This document shows positions 35,101-48,395 of a DNA stretch of 64,000 bases, one piece after another. The translations under genes were made by a program, and so were the position numbers. The DNA is taken from the NCBI GenBank assembly GCA_963580455.1, contig OY756960.1:22503238-22567237 (forward strand), read 5' to 3'. The notes beneath the pieces were generated by a model. That model worked only from the letters and a program-made list of their open reading frames with translations. It was not told where the DNA came from and ran no database searches. Source of the DNA: Euonymus europaeus. Its lineage: Eukaryota > Streptophyta > Magnoliopsida > Celastrales > Celastraceae. How positions within the stretch are numbered: the first letter of the stretch is position 1; each line of letters opens with the position of its first letter.

Positions 35101-38100
35101 CCCAGCGAGCGCCTCATACTTCAGTGTCCTCTCCAGTTTCATATAGTAATTCCTTGCAAGGGTCACCTGTGCATATATCAAGATATAATAGTGCACCATC
35201 AGCCCTCGGCATTACAGCTCTCTTGCATGATCATGCAACATCCAGTAAAGAACAAATGCATCCTGTGACATCATCTCTAACTTCGGTTAGTTCATTGGCT
35301 CCTGCCGTAAGTATACATAAACCTGTACAGGTTGGTCATGTGACCACTACGGAGCCACCATCACATCATGTTTTGCAATCTTCAATTCTTGTTGCTACAA
35401 GCATTAGAAAAACTTCCATAACTCTTTCTCCTCCTAAAACAGCTTCAAATATGGCAGATTCTTCATCTGTCCAACATCCTGAAACTACATCTCTGGCTGG
35501 AGATCAGTTGTCAATGGTCCGCCCTTCCCCACCTGCATTTCCATCTCGTTCTGGTTCATTTCCTTCTCCAGCAGTCAATAGCCCAGATTCAACTCCTCCA
35601 CTGCCTCCGCCCCCATCTTCATTTTCAGGGGCATCCCACCCATTTTTATTCAAGAACTCATTCTCAGCTCCTCCTCCCTCGCCTCCACCTCCTTCGTTTC
35701 CAGGCTCATCTCCACCTTCCGCTGTTAGGAGATCAATTTTGACTCCCCCTTCTCCTCCACCACCCCCTGCTCTTGCTTCATCAATTGCTGCTTCAGTATC
35801 CATGAAGAGGCCAGCTATTTTGCCTGGACCTCCTACCCCTCCTCCTCCTCTTCCTCCCCCTCCCCCTCCCCTTTGTTCTGATCCTTTTTTAGTTTCCAAT
35901 AGTTCAACTTCTGTACCTCCACCCCCCCCTCCCCCCATTTCTGCTCGAAAGGATTTGTCATCCAATAATTCTGCACATGTTCCTCCAATGCCACCCCCTC
36001 ATGCTCCTTTTGACAAAGGATTATCAAAAACTGGTGGTGCATCTTCACAGTCTCACTCAGGAGTTAGGAATGGAAACGTGCCTCCAGTCCCTGGGCCACC
36101 TTCTATGGGCGCTTTTGGTGCAAAGGGTCGGGGAATATCTCGCTCAAATCCTAGAAATCAGGTTCAACCAAGAAAGGCAAACCTGAAGCCCTATCATTGG
36201 CTAAAGTTAACAAGGGCCATGCAAGGAAGCTTATGGGCCGAGACACAAAAGTCTGAGGAAGCTTCCAAGTAGGCATCATTGACAACATTTGTTCTCTTTT
36301 ATTGTCCATTTTAGTTCAGATTGTAATGTAAGCAGGCTAAAAGTTATGCTTTGTATTTGCCTGTGCCAGGGCTCCAGAGTTTGACATGTCAGAACTTGAG
36401 AATCTTTTCTCGGCAGTTGCTCCAAATTCAGAAAATGGAGCCGAAGGAGGAAAATCAAGTCGCCGTTTGTCAGGACCTAAATCTGACAAAGTCCAGCTGG
36501 TAAAGTGTAATTTTTGACATGATTGAGCCTGTTATGATTAATGTATATTTTATGGGCTCGTGTTTGTCAATGAGGGGACAAAATTTTGTTAAGAGTTGGC
36601 AAGATTTTTCTGAAACTGTCAACCTTTTATATAGTACTTGTTCCAAGAAACTTCCACTTTAATTTGTTCTTTGAATCCATAGATTTATTGTGTGTTTGCA
36701 CGCATACGGCACATTGACATGATTTAGTGAGCTATTTGCAACATGTATCTTCAATGCTGTCCTCTTCTTGGTAAATATTTAGCAGTCAGTAGAATGTCTT
36801 GTCTCTAATTGCTATCTCATAATGTAGTTTCTGCTGTTGCAGATTGAGCTAAGGCGGGCTTATAACTGTGAAATCATGCTTTCAAAAGTCAAAGTTCCCT
36901 TATCTTGTTTGATGGTAAGCTAAACCTTATGTTACTTGTTCGGCAGTTAATGCCTTTTAATTGTTGGAGATTGCCTGAGGTTGCCCAGTCACAAAATCAT
37001 TATCATGACCATCAAGGCCTTCAGCCGTAAACAATTTTGGGGTTGGCTAGATGAATGAATAAGCATCTCCTATCCCATCACAAATGCCACACTGTAACTC
37101 ACATATCATATTGTAATTTAATAGATGTTTTACTCATGTTTGATCCATAAACTTTTTTTTTTGTATTCGTCTTTTTGTGATGACCGTTGTAACCTTGCCA
37201 ATGTCTTATAGAGTCTGGTTCTTGCCTTGGACGATTCAGCACTAGATGTTGATCAGGTTGATAACCTGATTAAGTTTTGTCCAACAAAAGAAGAGATGGA
37301 ACTGCTTAAGGTATGGAAGATGTATACTTATGATCTTTCTTTATGTGTCATGTCCTCTGCGTCAATATCTGTACATATGGTCTTCCATCTCTTTTGATTA
37401 CTATTAGCATTTTCAATTTCAGGGTTATAATGGAGATAAAGAAAATTTGGGAAAATGTGAACAGGTAAGACAATGATAGATCTTTTTCTTAGAAACTCTA
37501 TTTTTATATGCCAGTTCTTTTGGATGACGTGCGTAACCGCACCGAGCTAGGCCGTATTATACCATACTCTCTTAGAGTAAACCTTGGATACTAGTTATGA
37601 TCCACAACTTTCTGCATTAAGTTACTATTCAAGTTGCACGATTTATGCTGTCTACTGATTCCTAGTATGAATATTCAAGTTATCTTTATTGCCGAATTCT
37701 CGTTTAGTTATCCTTCCCATTAAATCAGTCAAACAACTGTGAAGAAATTTGTGCTGTTGATTGCATATTATTTGGCCTATCATTGCAATTGTAGCCTTAT
37801 TCCAGTAATGAGTTGAACGGCCATGCATAGCTTGGAAGTTCCCTAGGGTATTTATATCTTATGGTCAAACATTCAGACAATTATGAAAGCAGAGTAGTGA
37901 TTTCTGGCTCGTTTGTCTCGTTTGTCTTTGTCGCAGTTCTTCTTAGAATTGATGAAAGTTCCACGTGTAGAGTCAAAGCTAAGAGTATTTTCATTCAAGA
38001 TGCAATTTCACTCCCAGGTTAAAAGAGAACTTTCTGGTTCTATGGTTTTCCGGATGCTCTCTGTTGCTTTTGTTTCCAAGGTTAACATTGGCTCTGACTT

Positions 38101-41100
38101 CCTTCAGGTTTCTGACCTTAGAAGCAATTTGAATATTGTAAATTCTGCTTCTGAAGAGGTGAGCGCCTTTTTTTTTACTCATTCTATGTTCATCAGTGAT
38201 AGTGTTTTTTAGTCATAATATATTATCACGCCACGTTTCTTGTGTTGCCATCATCAGATCAGGAATTCGGTCAAATTGAAAAGAATCATGCAAAATATTC
38301 TTTCCCTGGGCAATGCTTTGAACCATGGAACTGCAAGAGGTGAGTTGAAAATGTTGTCGAATATGATTTTTCTTTCTTATGAACCACAGAAAAAACATGT
38401 GAAATTGGACACACATGGTGCAGACAGCATATGCTTTTTAATGATGAACTAAGGTAGCATGTATTCAAGTTTGACATGGATTATTATTGGTAGTGCATTA
38501 GTTATCACTAGTGAAGAAAAATGCTATAGTGAATTAAATATAGTGAATATGTTACCATTGCAACTGAACCCAAAAAAAACCTACATCGATGCCAATTCTG
38601 AAATGTGAATATGAAGCTGAATGGAATCAGCAATAGCTGTTTCCCCTTCCAATGATGTTACCTGAATAATCTCTGATGAAGAAGAGAGACAAAGCTCAGA
38701 ATATCTTGGATTTTTCATATTTCAAATGGAGACACACATCAGCATGAGTTCTTTAAACATGCTTATAGCACACATCTATCACGAGAAAACTCCTAGGAGG
38801 GGCAATTTCTAGGAGGGGCGATTTTATCACAGGCTTTAGTTGTAGTCAAAGGACAGACTTGTTCTTCTGATTTGATTATTTGAGACCTAAATTTATAGTA
38901 TTTAACACTTATCTCTTAATATTGCAAGTGCATACATACATGAGACTGCATGTTTTTTTGCCACATGCACATATGTATGTGGTCATGTTTGTGTTTGCAT
39001 TGTGGGGAATGGGACTGAATAAAGTTTTTTTTCTCTCTCTCTATTTTTAAGGTAAATGGAACAAGAATCATCAACCATCTTTAGAATGTGCACCTTGATA
39101 TGCTGCTTGTATAATGACATAGAGTAACTAGGTTAAAAACCAGGCTAAAATGACTGATCAATTTTTTGGTTTTTCAACATTCATATCTGCAGATTGAATG
39201 ACTGATACGCCATTTATGCTTAGAAAGCATGCTGTCTGCAGGGATATCACTATGCCCTCGACCAAGGAATTGAAATCGAGAACCATATATTTATTGAATG
39301 AACCTTTTAACACTTAAATTGACAAATATCTTATCTATTCTGCATCTCTTTTGAGTGCCCATATGGCCATATCTCATATTCTTGATTTATGTATCAGTAG
39401 ACTTTTTATTTTGTTTCTCTAGGTTCTGCAATTGGATTTCGATTAGATAGTCTCCTCAAACTCACTGATACACGAGCTCGGGACAACAAAACGACACTCA
39501 TGCATTATCTTTGCAGGGTAATAAATCTTTCTTCTTTTCCCTCAGCTAATGCCTTTCTGCCAAGTTGTTTTTCCTTATAAACTTGGTATGAAAGTTATCT
39601 TTGCATCAAGCTGTTTGCTAGTCTCTGTTTTTATGAATTGTGGAAATCTAAGCCTTTCAGACTTTCTTCTTACAACAATCTATATACTCTTTGGTGATTC
39701 ATTTTACTTTTCATGCTGTAGGTACTTGCTGAAAAACTGCCTGAACTTTTGGATTTCCCAAAAGACCTTGTGAGTTTGGAGGCTTCAACTAAAGTACTCT
39801 CTCTCATCCTTTTTTTTCTGATTCATTTTTGCAGTATTTTTTTTCCGTTACACTTGACACATTCTTAGAAGATAATTAATTTCTATGCAGATACAATTGA
39901 AATATTTGGCAGAGGAAATGCAAGCCATTAGTAAAGGGCTAGAGAAAGTTGTGTGGGAATTAACTGCCTCAGAAAATGATGGCCCGGTTTCAGGAAATTT
40001 TCGCCAGGTGATTACTCTAAATTAGCTACTGAATCTTCATGTTCATGGGTGATGCTTCTCCATATCATGCTGCATGAAATTCCACCTTGTTTTTGACGGA
40101 TTAATTTAAAGTTTCAAGGGTTGCAACAAGCTTTGATTTTTATTTTATATTATCTCTTTTAAAAAGTCAAGTATTTCAGCTGGGTCGCTATACAGCCTTT
40201 CAGTGTAAACAACAAGGTCCATACTCCAGTATGAAGTACAGCATTTCTTGTATCGCTTGTACTAGTAAATGGTTAAGTAGGACTACACTGATCTTTACAC
40301 AATTTCATGTTGGCTGGTCTTGGTTGGTGTTGAAAATTTATACCCTTGAGTTTTTATAATGGTAGTTGGATCAGTGATAGAAGAATTCAACTAGCTGGCC
40401 CAACTTGGTGGCTGCTGATGCCAAGTTAATCGGTAAATTTACATTATCATCCTGTGGGATTATGCTCCTTTAGTTAAGGGGAATTTCATTTAATTTCAAG
40501 CTGAAGTCCATCCAACAATAGCACTGGGGATCATTAGGAAACATGTAAAGTTTGACAAGCAAGGTTCATTTGCCAGGGTTCGTTCAAATTTTGAACCACC
40601 AAATTCTGAGCATTTTCTTATATCTATGGCTTCTACACCTTCAACTACGTGCTAACATTGCATTTCTTCACTTGTGCTGAGACGTTTTTATCTCTAGATA
40701 GCCCCTGAATATTTTGATATGACTGATGTCAATTTTGTTCTCCTTGGAGGTGCTCAGTCTCTGAAGGATTTCCTGAGTTTGGCTGAAATTGAAGTAAGGT
40801 CTTTGGCATCACTTTACTCCACCGTTGTAAGTATGCAGTATCTTAGAGAGCTTTTTCTAAGCATTATTTTGTGCGTGCCTTGTGAAATGCATGATTTAAC
40901 ACCCATGAATTTTTTCCTTTGTAGGGTAGAAGTGCAGATGCACTGGCTCTTTATTTTGGGGAAGATCCGGCACGCTGTCCTTCTGAGCAAGGTAACCTTC
41001 GCTATTAACTATTTTGATTAGTCACTTTCGTTGTCAATGATAGTTGTATTTGGAGATTCTTCATCTCAGAAAACTAATGTTCGAAGCTTGAAAATCACAT

Positions 41101-41348
41101 TTATATATTCTGTTTTAGTGTGTTGCTTCTTGTAAGCGTCTCGTTTCACATCTTCTTTTCAAATTCTTGTTGCAGTTGTGTCTACTTTGCTTAATTTTGT
41201 GCGGATGTTTATTAAAGCACATGACGAAAACCTTAAGCAGTTTGAGCTTGAAAAGAAAAAGGTACAGAAGGAGGCCCAAAATGAAAAGTTGAAGATGAGT
41301 TGTCCCAGAAAGGAATCTGAACGCTTGGTACAGACTCCCATCAAATAA
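32111..41348 (+). CDS. Class II formin (PTEN-like + FH1 + FH2), 1253 aa
   Basis: Seventeen exons join in phase: 32111-32183, 32657-33357, 34342-34563, 34653-36268, 36370-36499, 36843-36914, 37212-37310, 37423-37464, 37937-38017, 38108-38158, 38258-38339, 39423-39517, 39722-39793, 39891-40007, 40758-40826, 40925-40991, 41176-41348. Residues 1 to about 170 form the PTEN-like domain and about 190-335 a C2-like domain. The phosphatase loop reads HCERGGWP (125-132), with Pro where active enzymes have the catalytic Arg, so it should bind phosphoinositides without hydrolysis. A Ser-rich linker and a proline-rich FH1 (about 645-800) follow. FH2 starts near 842 (NLKPYHWLKLTRAMQGSLWA) and includes LSLGNALNHGTARGSAIGFR. 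These proteins nucleate and elongate actin with profilin. Layout resembles Arabidopsis FH13/18/20 and rice FH5. The fifteenth exon start (40758) was chosen by homology over an upstream AG at 40699. Confidence 0.93.
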
Positions 41349-42187
41349 TCAAGTGTTACTGACCCTTTTGATTGGTACCAGCTGTTTATTGGGATAAAAT
41401 TCCATTTTACTCCATGGATGGGAGCTTTTTTCATAGGGACTGAGGGCAAAGTAACATGACAAGATCTACAGATTTGACGAAACGAAAGCAAATTCTGACT
41501 GGAAAAAGGAGGGGGTTAAGGAAATATAGGTGGTGTATCTGCGATAAATATTCATTTCAGATGTTGTTTGCAGTATTGTCCAATCTAATTGGTTACCTCT
41601 GAATCCGAAATGGTGGTGTTAAAAGGCCTGTTCAATTAGCCACACGCAAGGTATCTCTTGAATTTTGTTGTATACCTTTGCTCTATTTTTTCTCCTTTTG
41701 CTAAGTATTAGGTTCGTTTTTTGTTTAGATACGTTTCTTCTTTACATATTTTTTTCAGTTACTAGGGATGTAAATGTTTTTCATTATTTTGAATAAGAAG
41801 TGACTAGTTTGCCTTCTGGGGTTTGATACTTTGATGTCTACTTAGGTTTCAAACTGCTTCTGATTTATCCAGTATGAATTTGTTAGTTCATATAATATTT
41901 CCAATGCTGAATCATGAAAACTTAGACAGTGATTTTTGACCAGCTACTATTCTACATGTTAATTTGATTTTGCTTTATATTAATTTGCAGCATTTGCCTC
42001 TGTAGACATATTCTTCTATGGATTGGGATAAACCTAATCATTCAAACAGCCATTCATTTCTATGAAATTCCTTAGAAGAGAGAAAAAGACAAAAAAAAAG
42101 GTCGGGAAAAAATAATGTAGATTCTAGGATTTTCTTTTTCCCTTTCTTTCTCTATAAACACTTACTGGAGTTTGAGAAATGATAGAC
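41349..42187. other. Convergent spacer, formin and WRKY 3' regions
   Basis: AT-rich sequence between the formin stop and the WRKY stop on the opposite strand; presumably both 3' UTRs. No additional exon seen. Confidence 0.5.
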
Positions 42188-43338
42188 TCACTGCCTTGTT
42201 GGCTTGTCGAGGTCAGTGATGGAGCCTGCTATTGCTGCAGCCAGTGCTACTGTAAAATTAGGATCTTTTGCTAATAATGCAGCATATTCTTCAATATTTT
42301 TATGTTCTATGCTGTCATAGTTTTCTCGGACATGTTGGGGGGATCTTCTGGTCTCTTGATTAGAACCAGAAAGATTAAGCTCCAGGCTGAAAGGTGTTTT
42401 ATCCTCGTCTTGACTGAGTACATTGTCATTAGGCATGAAACCCGTCGCCAATCTATATGGTGATGACGAAGGTTGTCTTGGGGAACCGTGGGGGGGATGG
42501 TTGTGTATTCCTTCATAACTTGCAGCTACAAGGGACTTGTCCTTCATGCATCTCTGAACCTAAAAAAAACACACATTAGAACACTTCTTACCAGGCAGTG
42601 AAATGAAATGACATCAAAACTCCATTTTTGACAAAATCAATCCCGAGTAAAGAATGAGTATTTTATTACCTTCTTTATCTTATGTTCATTGGATTATGAT
42701 AAAATGATTAAAATCATTCTCACGTACCAAGTAGCCGTTGTCTATATTTTAGTTACATAGTTTACGTTAAGAAATTGCTTTGAAGCATACGTACTTTCTT
42801 TTTGACAGGGCATTCGGGGGCCATGGAACATCTGTAATAAGCTCGAGGAGATGGATTATCCTTGGTAACCTTCTGTCCATATTTCCTCCATTGATATCCA
42901 TCTTTCACTATCTGCAATGAAAACAAGAGAGTTGCAACATACCTTGGAACCTATAGTGATCAGACTTTACAAGGAAACTTACCAGGCTCTTGTCCTTAAC
43001 ATCAGCTTTGACAAATACTTGTGATGCCTTGTTGGCTACTGGAACTTCTGTCATCCGTTTTCTTTCTTGAATATTTGCTTGAAGATCGTTGTATCTACTG
43101 CTCATAACTTCAACCATGAATCGAAGAGCTTCATTCTCTTTCCGACAACGCTCCAACTCTTCTTTGAGTTCTTGCACTTCCTTTATCTATTACCATATCA
43201 TTGCATACAAAGAAGATATGATACCATGCAATCACGCATGCATAAGCATATGTTTGTGTGCAAGTGTTAATATACTTTGAAGTAAGACTAGTTTTTTTGT
43301 TTTTTTACCTTCCCTTTGTGAGAGGTTGAAGCAGCCAT
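42188..43338 (-). CDS. WRKY transcription factor, group IIa, 240 aa
   Basis: Exons 43338-43309, 43186-42983, 42911-42795 and 42559-42188 join in phase. Residues 11-45 form a leucine-zipper-like coiled coil ([20 protein letters not shown]). The WRKY domain has WRKYGQK at 86-92 and a C-x5-C-x23-H-x-H zinc site (C106, C112, H136, H138). The intron between VKKK and VQR is the position typical of groups IIa and IIb, and the AAxAAI-type tail ([11 protein letters not shown]) supports IIa. The N-terminus is short ([10 protein letters not shown]) and lacks the LDLN motif of its neighbour. Instead LELNL (176-180) fits an EAR-type LxLxL repression motif. Group IIa factors (WRKY18/40/60) bind W-boxes and tune immunity and ABA responses. 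A further 5' exon cannot be excluded. Confidence 0.92.
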
Positions 43339-46300
43339 TGAAGCAGCGTCAATAGGGATAAGTTGATAACTAGAAACACTTGTTTATATGTGAAGAATTC
43401 TGAGACTGCACAAGGTAGTGGGTGGGATAAAAAAGAGGAATTGAAGTTGGACTTGGTTTACTTTGCCAGAGAAGTTGAAATAGAACGCATGAGAAAACAA
43501 ACAGATTCATGGGGTTTTAAAGAACCTTTTGAAAGTTGAATTACGTAAAAGAGAAGATTTAAGTGTGCATGAATCATGAGATGGCAAGTAAGCCAGTCCT
43601 TGGCTCCTTTTCTATTTTTATCTCTTTTCAACTTTGCATACAGGATGGCCTACATGTTGGAAGGTACGGACAAATCACAGAGACTTCCAAGTCTTCCCTC
43701 TTCCTTATGATTCCGGGCAATTGGTTTCGGGTATTTTGTTGATTTGTCTGTTGCAGTTGGTGAGTACAATGACGGTACTCTTTAGTTTAACCTGAGCAGT
43801 GGATAATTACGCGACAATATAACTAAAGATTAGTGCGTTTCAACTTTCAAGTTTGTCAACTTGTCGTCTGATAATATCATAACACGACAATCATATGTAT
43901 ATACAAACACACTTATAAAAAGCAAATTTGTCTAAAGATTGCAGTTTTATAATTTTACTATGAGCGTAAAAGACCACAATGATAGAGATAGATTACTCAT
44001 TACTGCAAGCAATTCTTCTTATAAGACCACCAACCCAAAAAAAAACCTTATTGCGTGACGTTCCCCCCTAGAAAGATAGAGAGGATCTATCCATAAATAT
44101 ATGGACGTGAAGAATGGGTCAGAACTCTTAATCAGGCTGGAAATTTATGAATCTGATTATTCAGATTCAGGAATTTTGAAATTGGCAACAATTTGAACGA
44201 CAAGTGGGAAAATGTTGGTTTTAAATTCTTGTTTATTTCAACAAGTCTAAACACGTGGGCGTAGGATGTTGATGAGATAATGAGGAATAAAATTTGTTCA
44301 AATATATTCTTCATAGACGGCTGTGTGTATTACTATTTAGGATAACTAATTTCAATGACGGCTCAAATATTATTGTATTATTCAAACTGAATCTTTATTA
44401 TAACTTTGGACCATTTTAGTCCCAGTTTTCTTAAATTGAATCTTTATTGCTTGACCGGACCTATTTGAGAAATTAACTTAACCTAGCTCGGATTTTACTT
44501 CTTAGTCAATAGTTATCGAAAGGTATATGATGCCTCCGGGCCACGCCTTCGGGCTATGAAGATCATGCCTCTGGGTCATGTCTTGAGACTACGAAGATTA
44601 TGCCTCCGGGCTATGAAGATCATGCGCCTTTTGTCTGGTAGGTTGGTTATAAACCACCCGACCATGGCCTCATGAGCGTTCAACCAACAAGCCCAACAAA
44701 ACCCATCTCTCTTAAGGCTCAAAACTCCGTTCATGCAATCCCGCAGACCAAAGAGCAATTGTCGGCTTGCAACCTTATGTGTCGACCTCACGCGTCAAAC
44801 TATTATAAATACTTGAGGTCCCAGCCTCATAGATGGAGGTACCTACATCTCAGCAAGATGGAGTGTGAGCTTCGGAGTCTACTAATGTGATCTGTGAAGG
44901 TTGTCGAAGGCTCCGTACGATAAATCTTTGATTGTTGATCTTTTGAGTCTAAAGAATCATAAAAAATATTATAGAAAATATAATCTATAATTGTTTATTG
45001 TGACAGAAGGTAAATATTCGATTAAAGTGTGGTTTTTCAATGATTTCCACATGGGTCCAAAGCAATTCTTTTACAATTACCTAAAATGATCGTAGATAAG
45101 AAAAATGATTTGGGCAACTAAATCGAATAATAATTTAATTTGGATAAATCTCTAAATAATTAAATTATACAAGAATTTTGTATTTGAACTCATATCAAAA
45201 TTTAAATTGATTTTTTCATGTCTAAATTCGAATTTCAAACATAAAATTTATTTAATTCGAATCAAATAAATTAATCATCCAAATGGAATAAAATTTTGCC
45301 ATCTCCGGTCTACTACCCATGAAAGTTGAGAGAAGTCGTGATTCTAGAATATGTCGGCCTGGGAATGCCCATTTAGCAATTTCAATAGCGCGCTTATTGA
45401 GGAATACTCGAAGTCTCTTTGATCTATCAGGCCATGTTACGCTGCGCGGCTGCAGTTCATTTAGCCCAAACGTATTGGGCCTTTCTGAAGTCGTTGAACA
45501 GAAGCCCAAATTCTTTAGAAGAAGAGCAAAGCGGCCCAGAATAGCCCAAAAGATTAAATACATAAAACTTTCAAAATTCAAATCAAATTGATGGAAATCT
45601 AAAAGTCCGATTGTATCGTCTCAAATAATGTCACGATCCCGACATAATGGACCAAGACGACTTCCTTTCGCATAGAAAGACCGGAAAGAAGAAGAAAAAA
45701 AGTGGTAAATGATTGAAGGCTGTCTACTTGTCTTGTCCTGTCTTGTTTTCGTCAAAAATTTCGGCCGTACGCGTTAGTCATACCTCCAGTCACATCGTCA
45801 TCTCATCAATTAATCAACTTAAGCCACTTGAAGGCAAATTTTTAGGGAAATGGATAATATATAAAAATGTAAATTTTTGTTGATATAGTTATATGGTTGA
45901 TGTATTTTGTTGATGTGATAATATTAGATGTATATTGATAATATAGATAAGTATGTAACTTTATTTTTTATAAAAAATGTTAAAATTAATATTGATTTTG
46001 GTTTAATTTTGTTGGATAATGAATGAGAGAAGGAAATAATATGTGATTTGAAAATATTAAGAGAAGAAAATGTATATAGATTTTGATGGCGTCAAAAATC
46101 TGCTCGATTTGGATGTCATATAAAGTTATGGCCGAGCTAAGTCTTCTCGTTTGATATTGTTCTTCCAATGGTGATTTCATGCAGATGAACAAACGTGAGT
46201 TAAGAGCCTGTCAGAGGTTATTATCTGACACTGGCTCTACGACACTTAAGTCAGATATGAACGTATAAATCCCCTAGAACACGTAGCTCGGTGCTCTAAC

Positions 46301-46945
46301 AATTATGTATTAAGCCGTATAATGTGTGTTTACCTGGTGGAGATCCTTTTTATAGTGTTGGGAGTTATCCTTATTTTATTAGGAGTCAAATTCTTGCTTG
46401 AGATGACTTCTTGTTAGAATAAGAAATTACTCTTAGTAACGAGAGAGTCATTGTTAGTAAAGAAATTTGTTTAACGGGAGTCCTTGTTGGTAAATAAACT
46501 TGTTTCCCTTAACGAGTCGCCTCTGTCCTAAGACATAGGTACCGAGCATAATGGTTCATTACTCGCTTAATACCGAGCAATGTGAACATACCGTTGTAAC
46601 CGACCATTGTAACCGAGCTGTGTACATCGTCCAAAGATGACTTTTTTGTCATCTTGTGGCACTTGTCGATCTCTAATTGGTAGTTATTTTTGGTATTATA
46701 AGATTTGTATTTTATTGATGTGACTGCAGTGGAATATGTGTTTTACCAGTGTGTGAGTATGTGACTTAATTTTTAAATAATAGCCAACAATTTTTTTGCT
46801 ACATTCCATTGACCCTAATTTTCCTTGAACAATTTTTTTCCCTAATTGTGCATAATTCAGAAAAATCTATTCACACTATAATTCGATTGTTCGTGATTGA
46901 CAAACTCCATCTAATATTTTCATTACAAATTCAGGGATGGATCAT
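43339..46945. other. Spacer between the two WRKY genes, with nested repeats
   Basis: About 43339-44300 should be the promoter of the first WRKY gene. At 44.5-44.95 kb a repeat-bearing block with a TATA-like ATTATAAATAC (about 44799) resembles part of an LTR. At 45.85-46.07 and 46.69-46.80 are two pieces of the dispersed AT-rich repeat, separated by about 0.6 kb of different sequence (46084-46700) bordered by AGATTT on both sides, perhaps an insertion. No coding exon found. Confidence 0.45.
44530..44621 (+). repeat. 35-bp tandem repeat, ~2.6 copies
   Basis: Units begin at 44530, 44565 and 44600 with ATGCCTC(C/T)GGG and end GAAGAT(C/T). The third copy is shortened. Such GC-rich repeats are common in plant LTRs. 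Confidence 0.75.
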
Positions 46946-48254
46946 TCATTGATGGGCATCCGAACGTGCATGGTTCAAAAACCTTCCTTGAATGGCAGCT
47001 GCAAGTGCTGCTGTGAAATTGGGATCTCTTGTCAAAGAAGCAGCCATTTTCTGGACCAATATATTATCAATTCCTTCCACTAGTACTGCTGGAGACTTGT
47101 TATGATCAGGGCCTTTGATTCCAGATGATTGAACCAAATCAAGAGTCGATGTTGAAGGTCTCACGGTTGCAGACATGTGATTGTGGTTTCCCTCATAAGT
47201 TGCTACCAAGATGGAAGGATCTTCAACACTCCTTTGCACCTATTTATGTATTAATTAACAAAAAAATGAATTAAAATTACTAATTAAGACTTCATGAAGT
47301 GTGACATTATCACATTAATTAATTTAGGGTTGATCCAGTAATCGATTTACCTTCTTCTTGACCGGGCATGATGGTGCATAGGAACACTTGAAGTATGCTC
47401 TAGGAGAAGGGTTATCTCTGGTCACCTTTTGTCCGTATTTTCTCCATTGATATCCATCCTTTACAACCTAAAACATAATAAACTCAACTAATATAGTTAA
47501 TTGGCTACAACTGAATACTAATTAAATTATGTTTTTCAATATATATATGTAGTTTGAAACTGTCACCCCTAGGAATGGAAATAATTCTATGCTAATTATG
47601 TAAGGAACTTACCAGGCTATTGTCCGAAGGGTCTGTCCGAACACGAAACCTAGAAACTTTAGAGTTGATGTTCTCCTGATGATTAATAGGCCTTCTAGAA
47701 GATTCTTCGTCACTTGAGCTGCTCTCTCCATTCATATAATTAGTAGGACTGATTTCAGTACTGTCGGCCTTCCTCTTCTTCGATGACTTCGACATGGATT
47801 CCTGACTCTTCAAATCCCCAAAATGATTCAACAAAGCATTGTAGTTCTCACACAAAACTGCCAGCATCTCGGTCAGTCTCTTGTTCTCCGCGCTCATCCG
47901 ATTTAACTCTTCAACTAGGGCCAGCCCAGTCGTCTGCGCGCAACCAAACAAAATTGGTTCAATCAAGAAAGTAAATTAACAAGATAGATGCGCCATTAAC
48001 TTAAAAATCTCCAAGGTCTATCGTACGTACCTCTTCTTTTGCAGTTCCTTTGATCACCTCCAATCCCTCAAAATCTCTTGTTGTCTCGCTTTTCTGATTC
48101 ATCATTTACAGAAAAATCAGAAAAAACAAAATTGAAGTTGGGTACAGAATTGATCAGTCTCAGTTTAAGTTGTACTCACCGGAGCTTCAATGATTTGTGA
48201 ACAAGGGTCGAAGTTGAGGTCAAGAGTAGTGTTAACCCATGTTGAATACGCCAT
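46946..48254 (-). CDS. WRKY40: WRKY40-like transcription factor, group IIa, 289 aa
   Basis: Exons 48254-48180, 48093-48031, 47933-47613, 47467-47351 and 47239-46946 join in phase. The N-terminus [17 protein letters not shown] contains DLNFDP (12-17), matching the DLNxxP EAR repression motif. A leucine-zipper region ([20 protein letters not shown]) starts at about residue 50. A basic KKRK patch is a likely nuclear signal. The WRKY domain has WRKYGQK from W161 and a C-x5-C-x23-H-x-H zinc site (C181, C187, H211, H213). The tail [13 protein letters not shown] is the usual IIa C-terminus. Wording is very close to Arabidopsis WRKY40, an inducible repressor in basal defence and ABA signalling that pairs with WRKY18/60. 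It lies 3.6 kb upstream of a second IIa gene on the same strand. Confidence 0.94.
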
Positions 48255-48389
48255 CGTTAATTAAGTACCCTACAAATTAAAAGGATTCAGAAACTGCTGG
48301 ATAGGATATATGTCCAGTGTATACAGGTCTCTCAGGTTGTTCGAGTGATGAATGTATATATAGAGAGTTATGGAAATACAGAGGTAAAG

Positions 48390-48395
48390 AGTCAA
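48390..48395 (-). promoter_or_regulatory. W-box TTGACT upstream of the WRKY40-like gene
   Basis: TTGACT on the minus strand, 136 bases upstream of the start codon. WRKY40-type genes are often self- or cross-regulated through W-boxes. A second AGTCAA lies at 48809-48814. Single short motifs are weak evidence. Confidence 0.35.

Noticed and set aside
35504..35965. Long glycine-rich minus-strand frame
   Set aside because: It is the exact antisense of the proline-rich FH1 region of the formin.
40699..40757. Earlier 3' splice site for formin exon 15
   Set aside because: Keeps the frame but inserts about 20 residues absent from formin FH2 domains as I know them; AG at 40756-40757 gives the family sequence directly.
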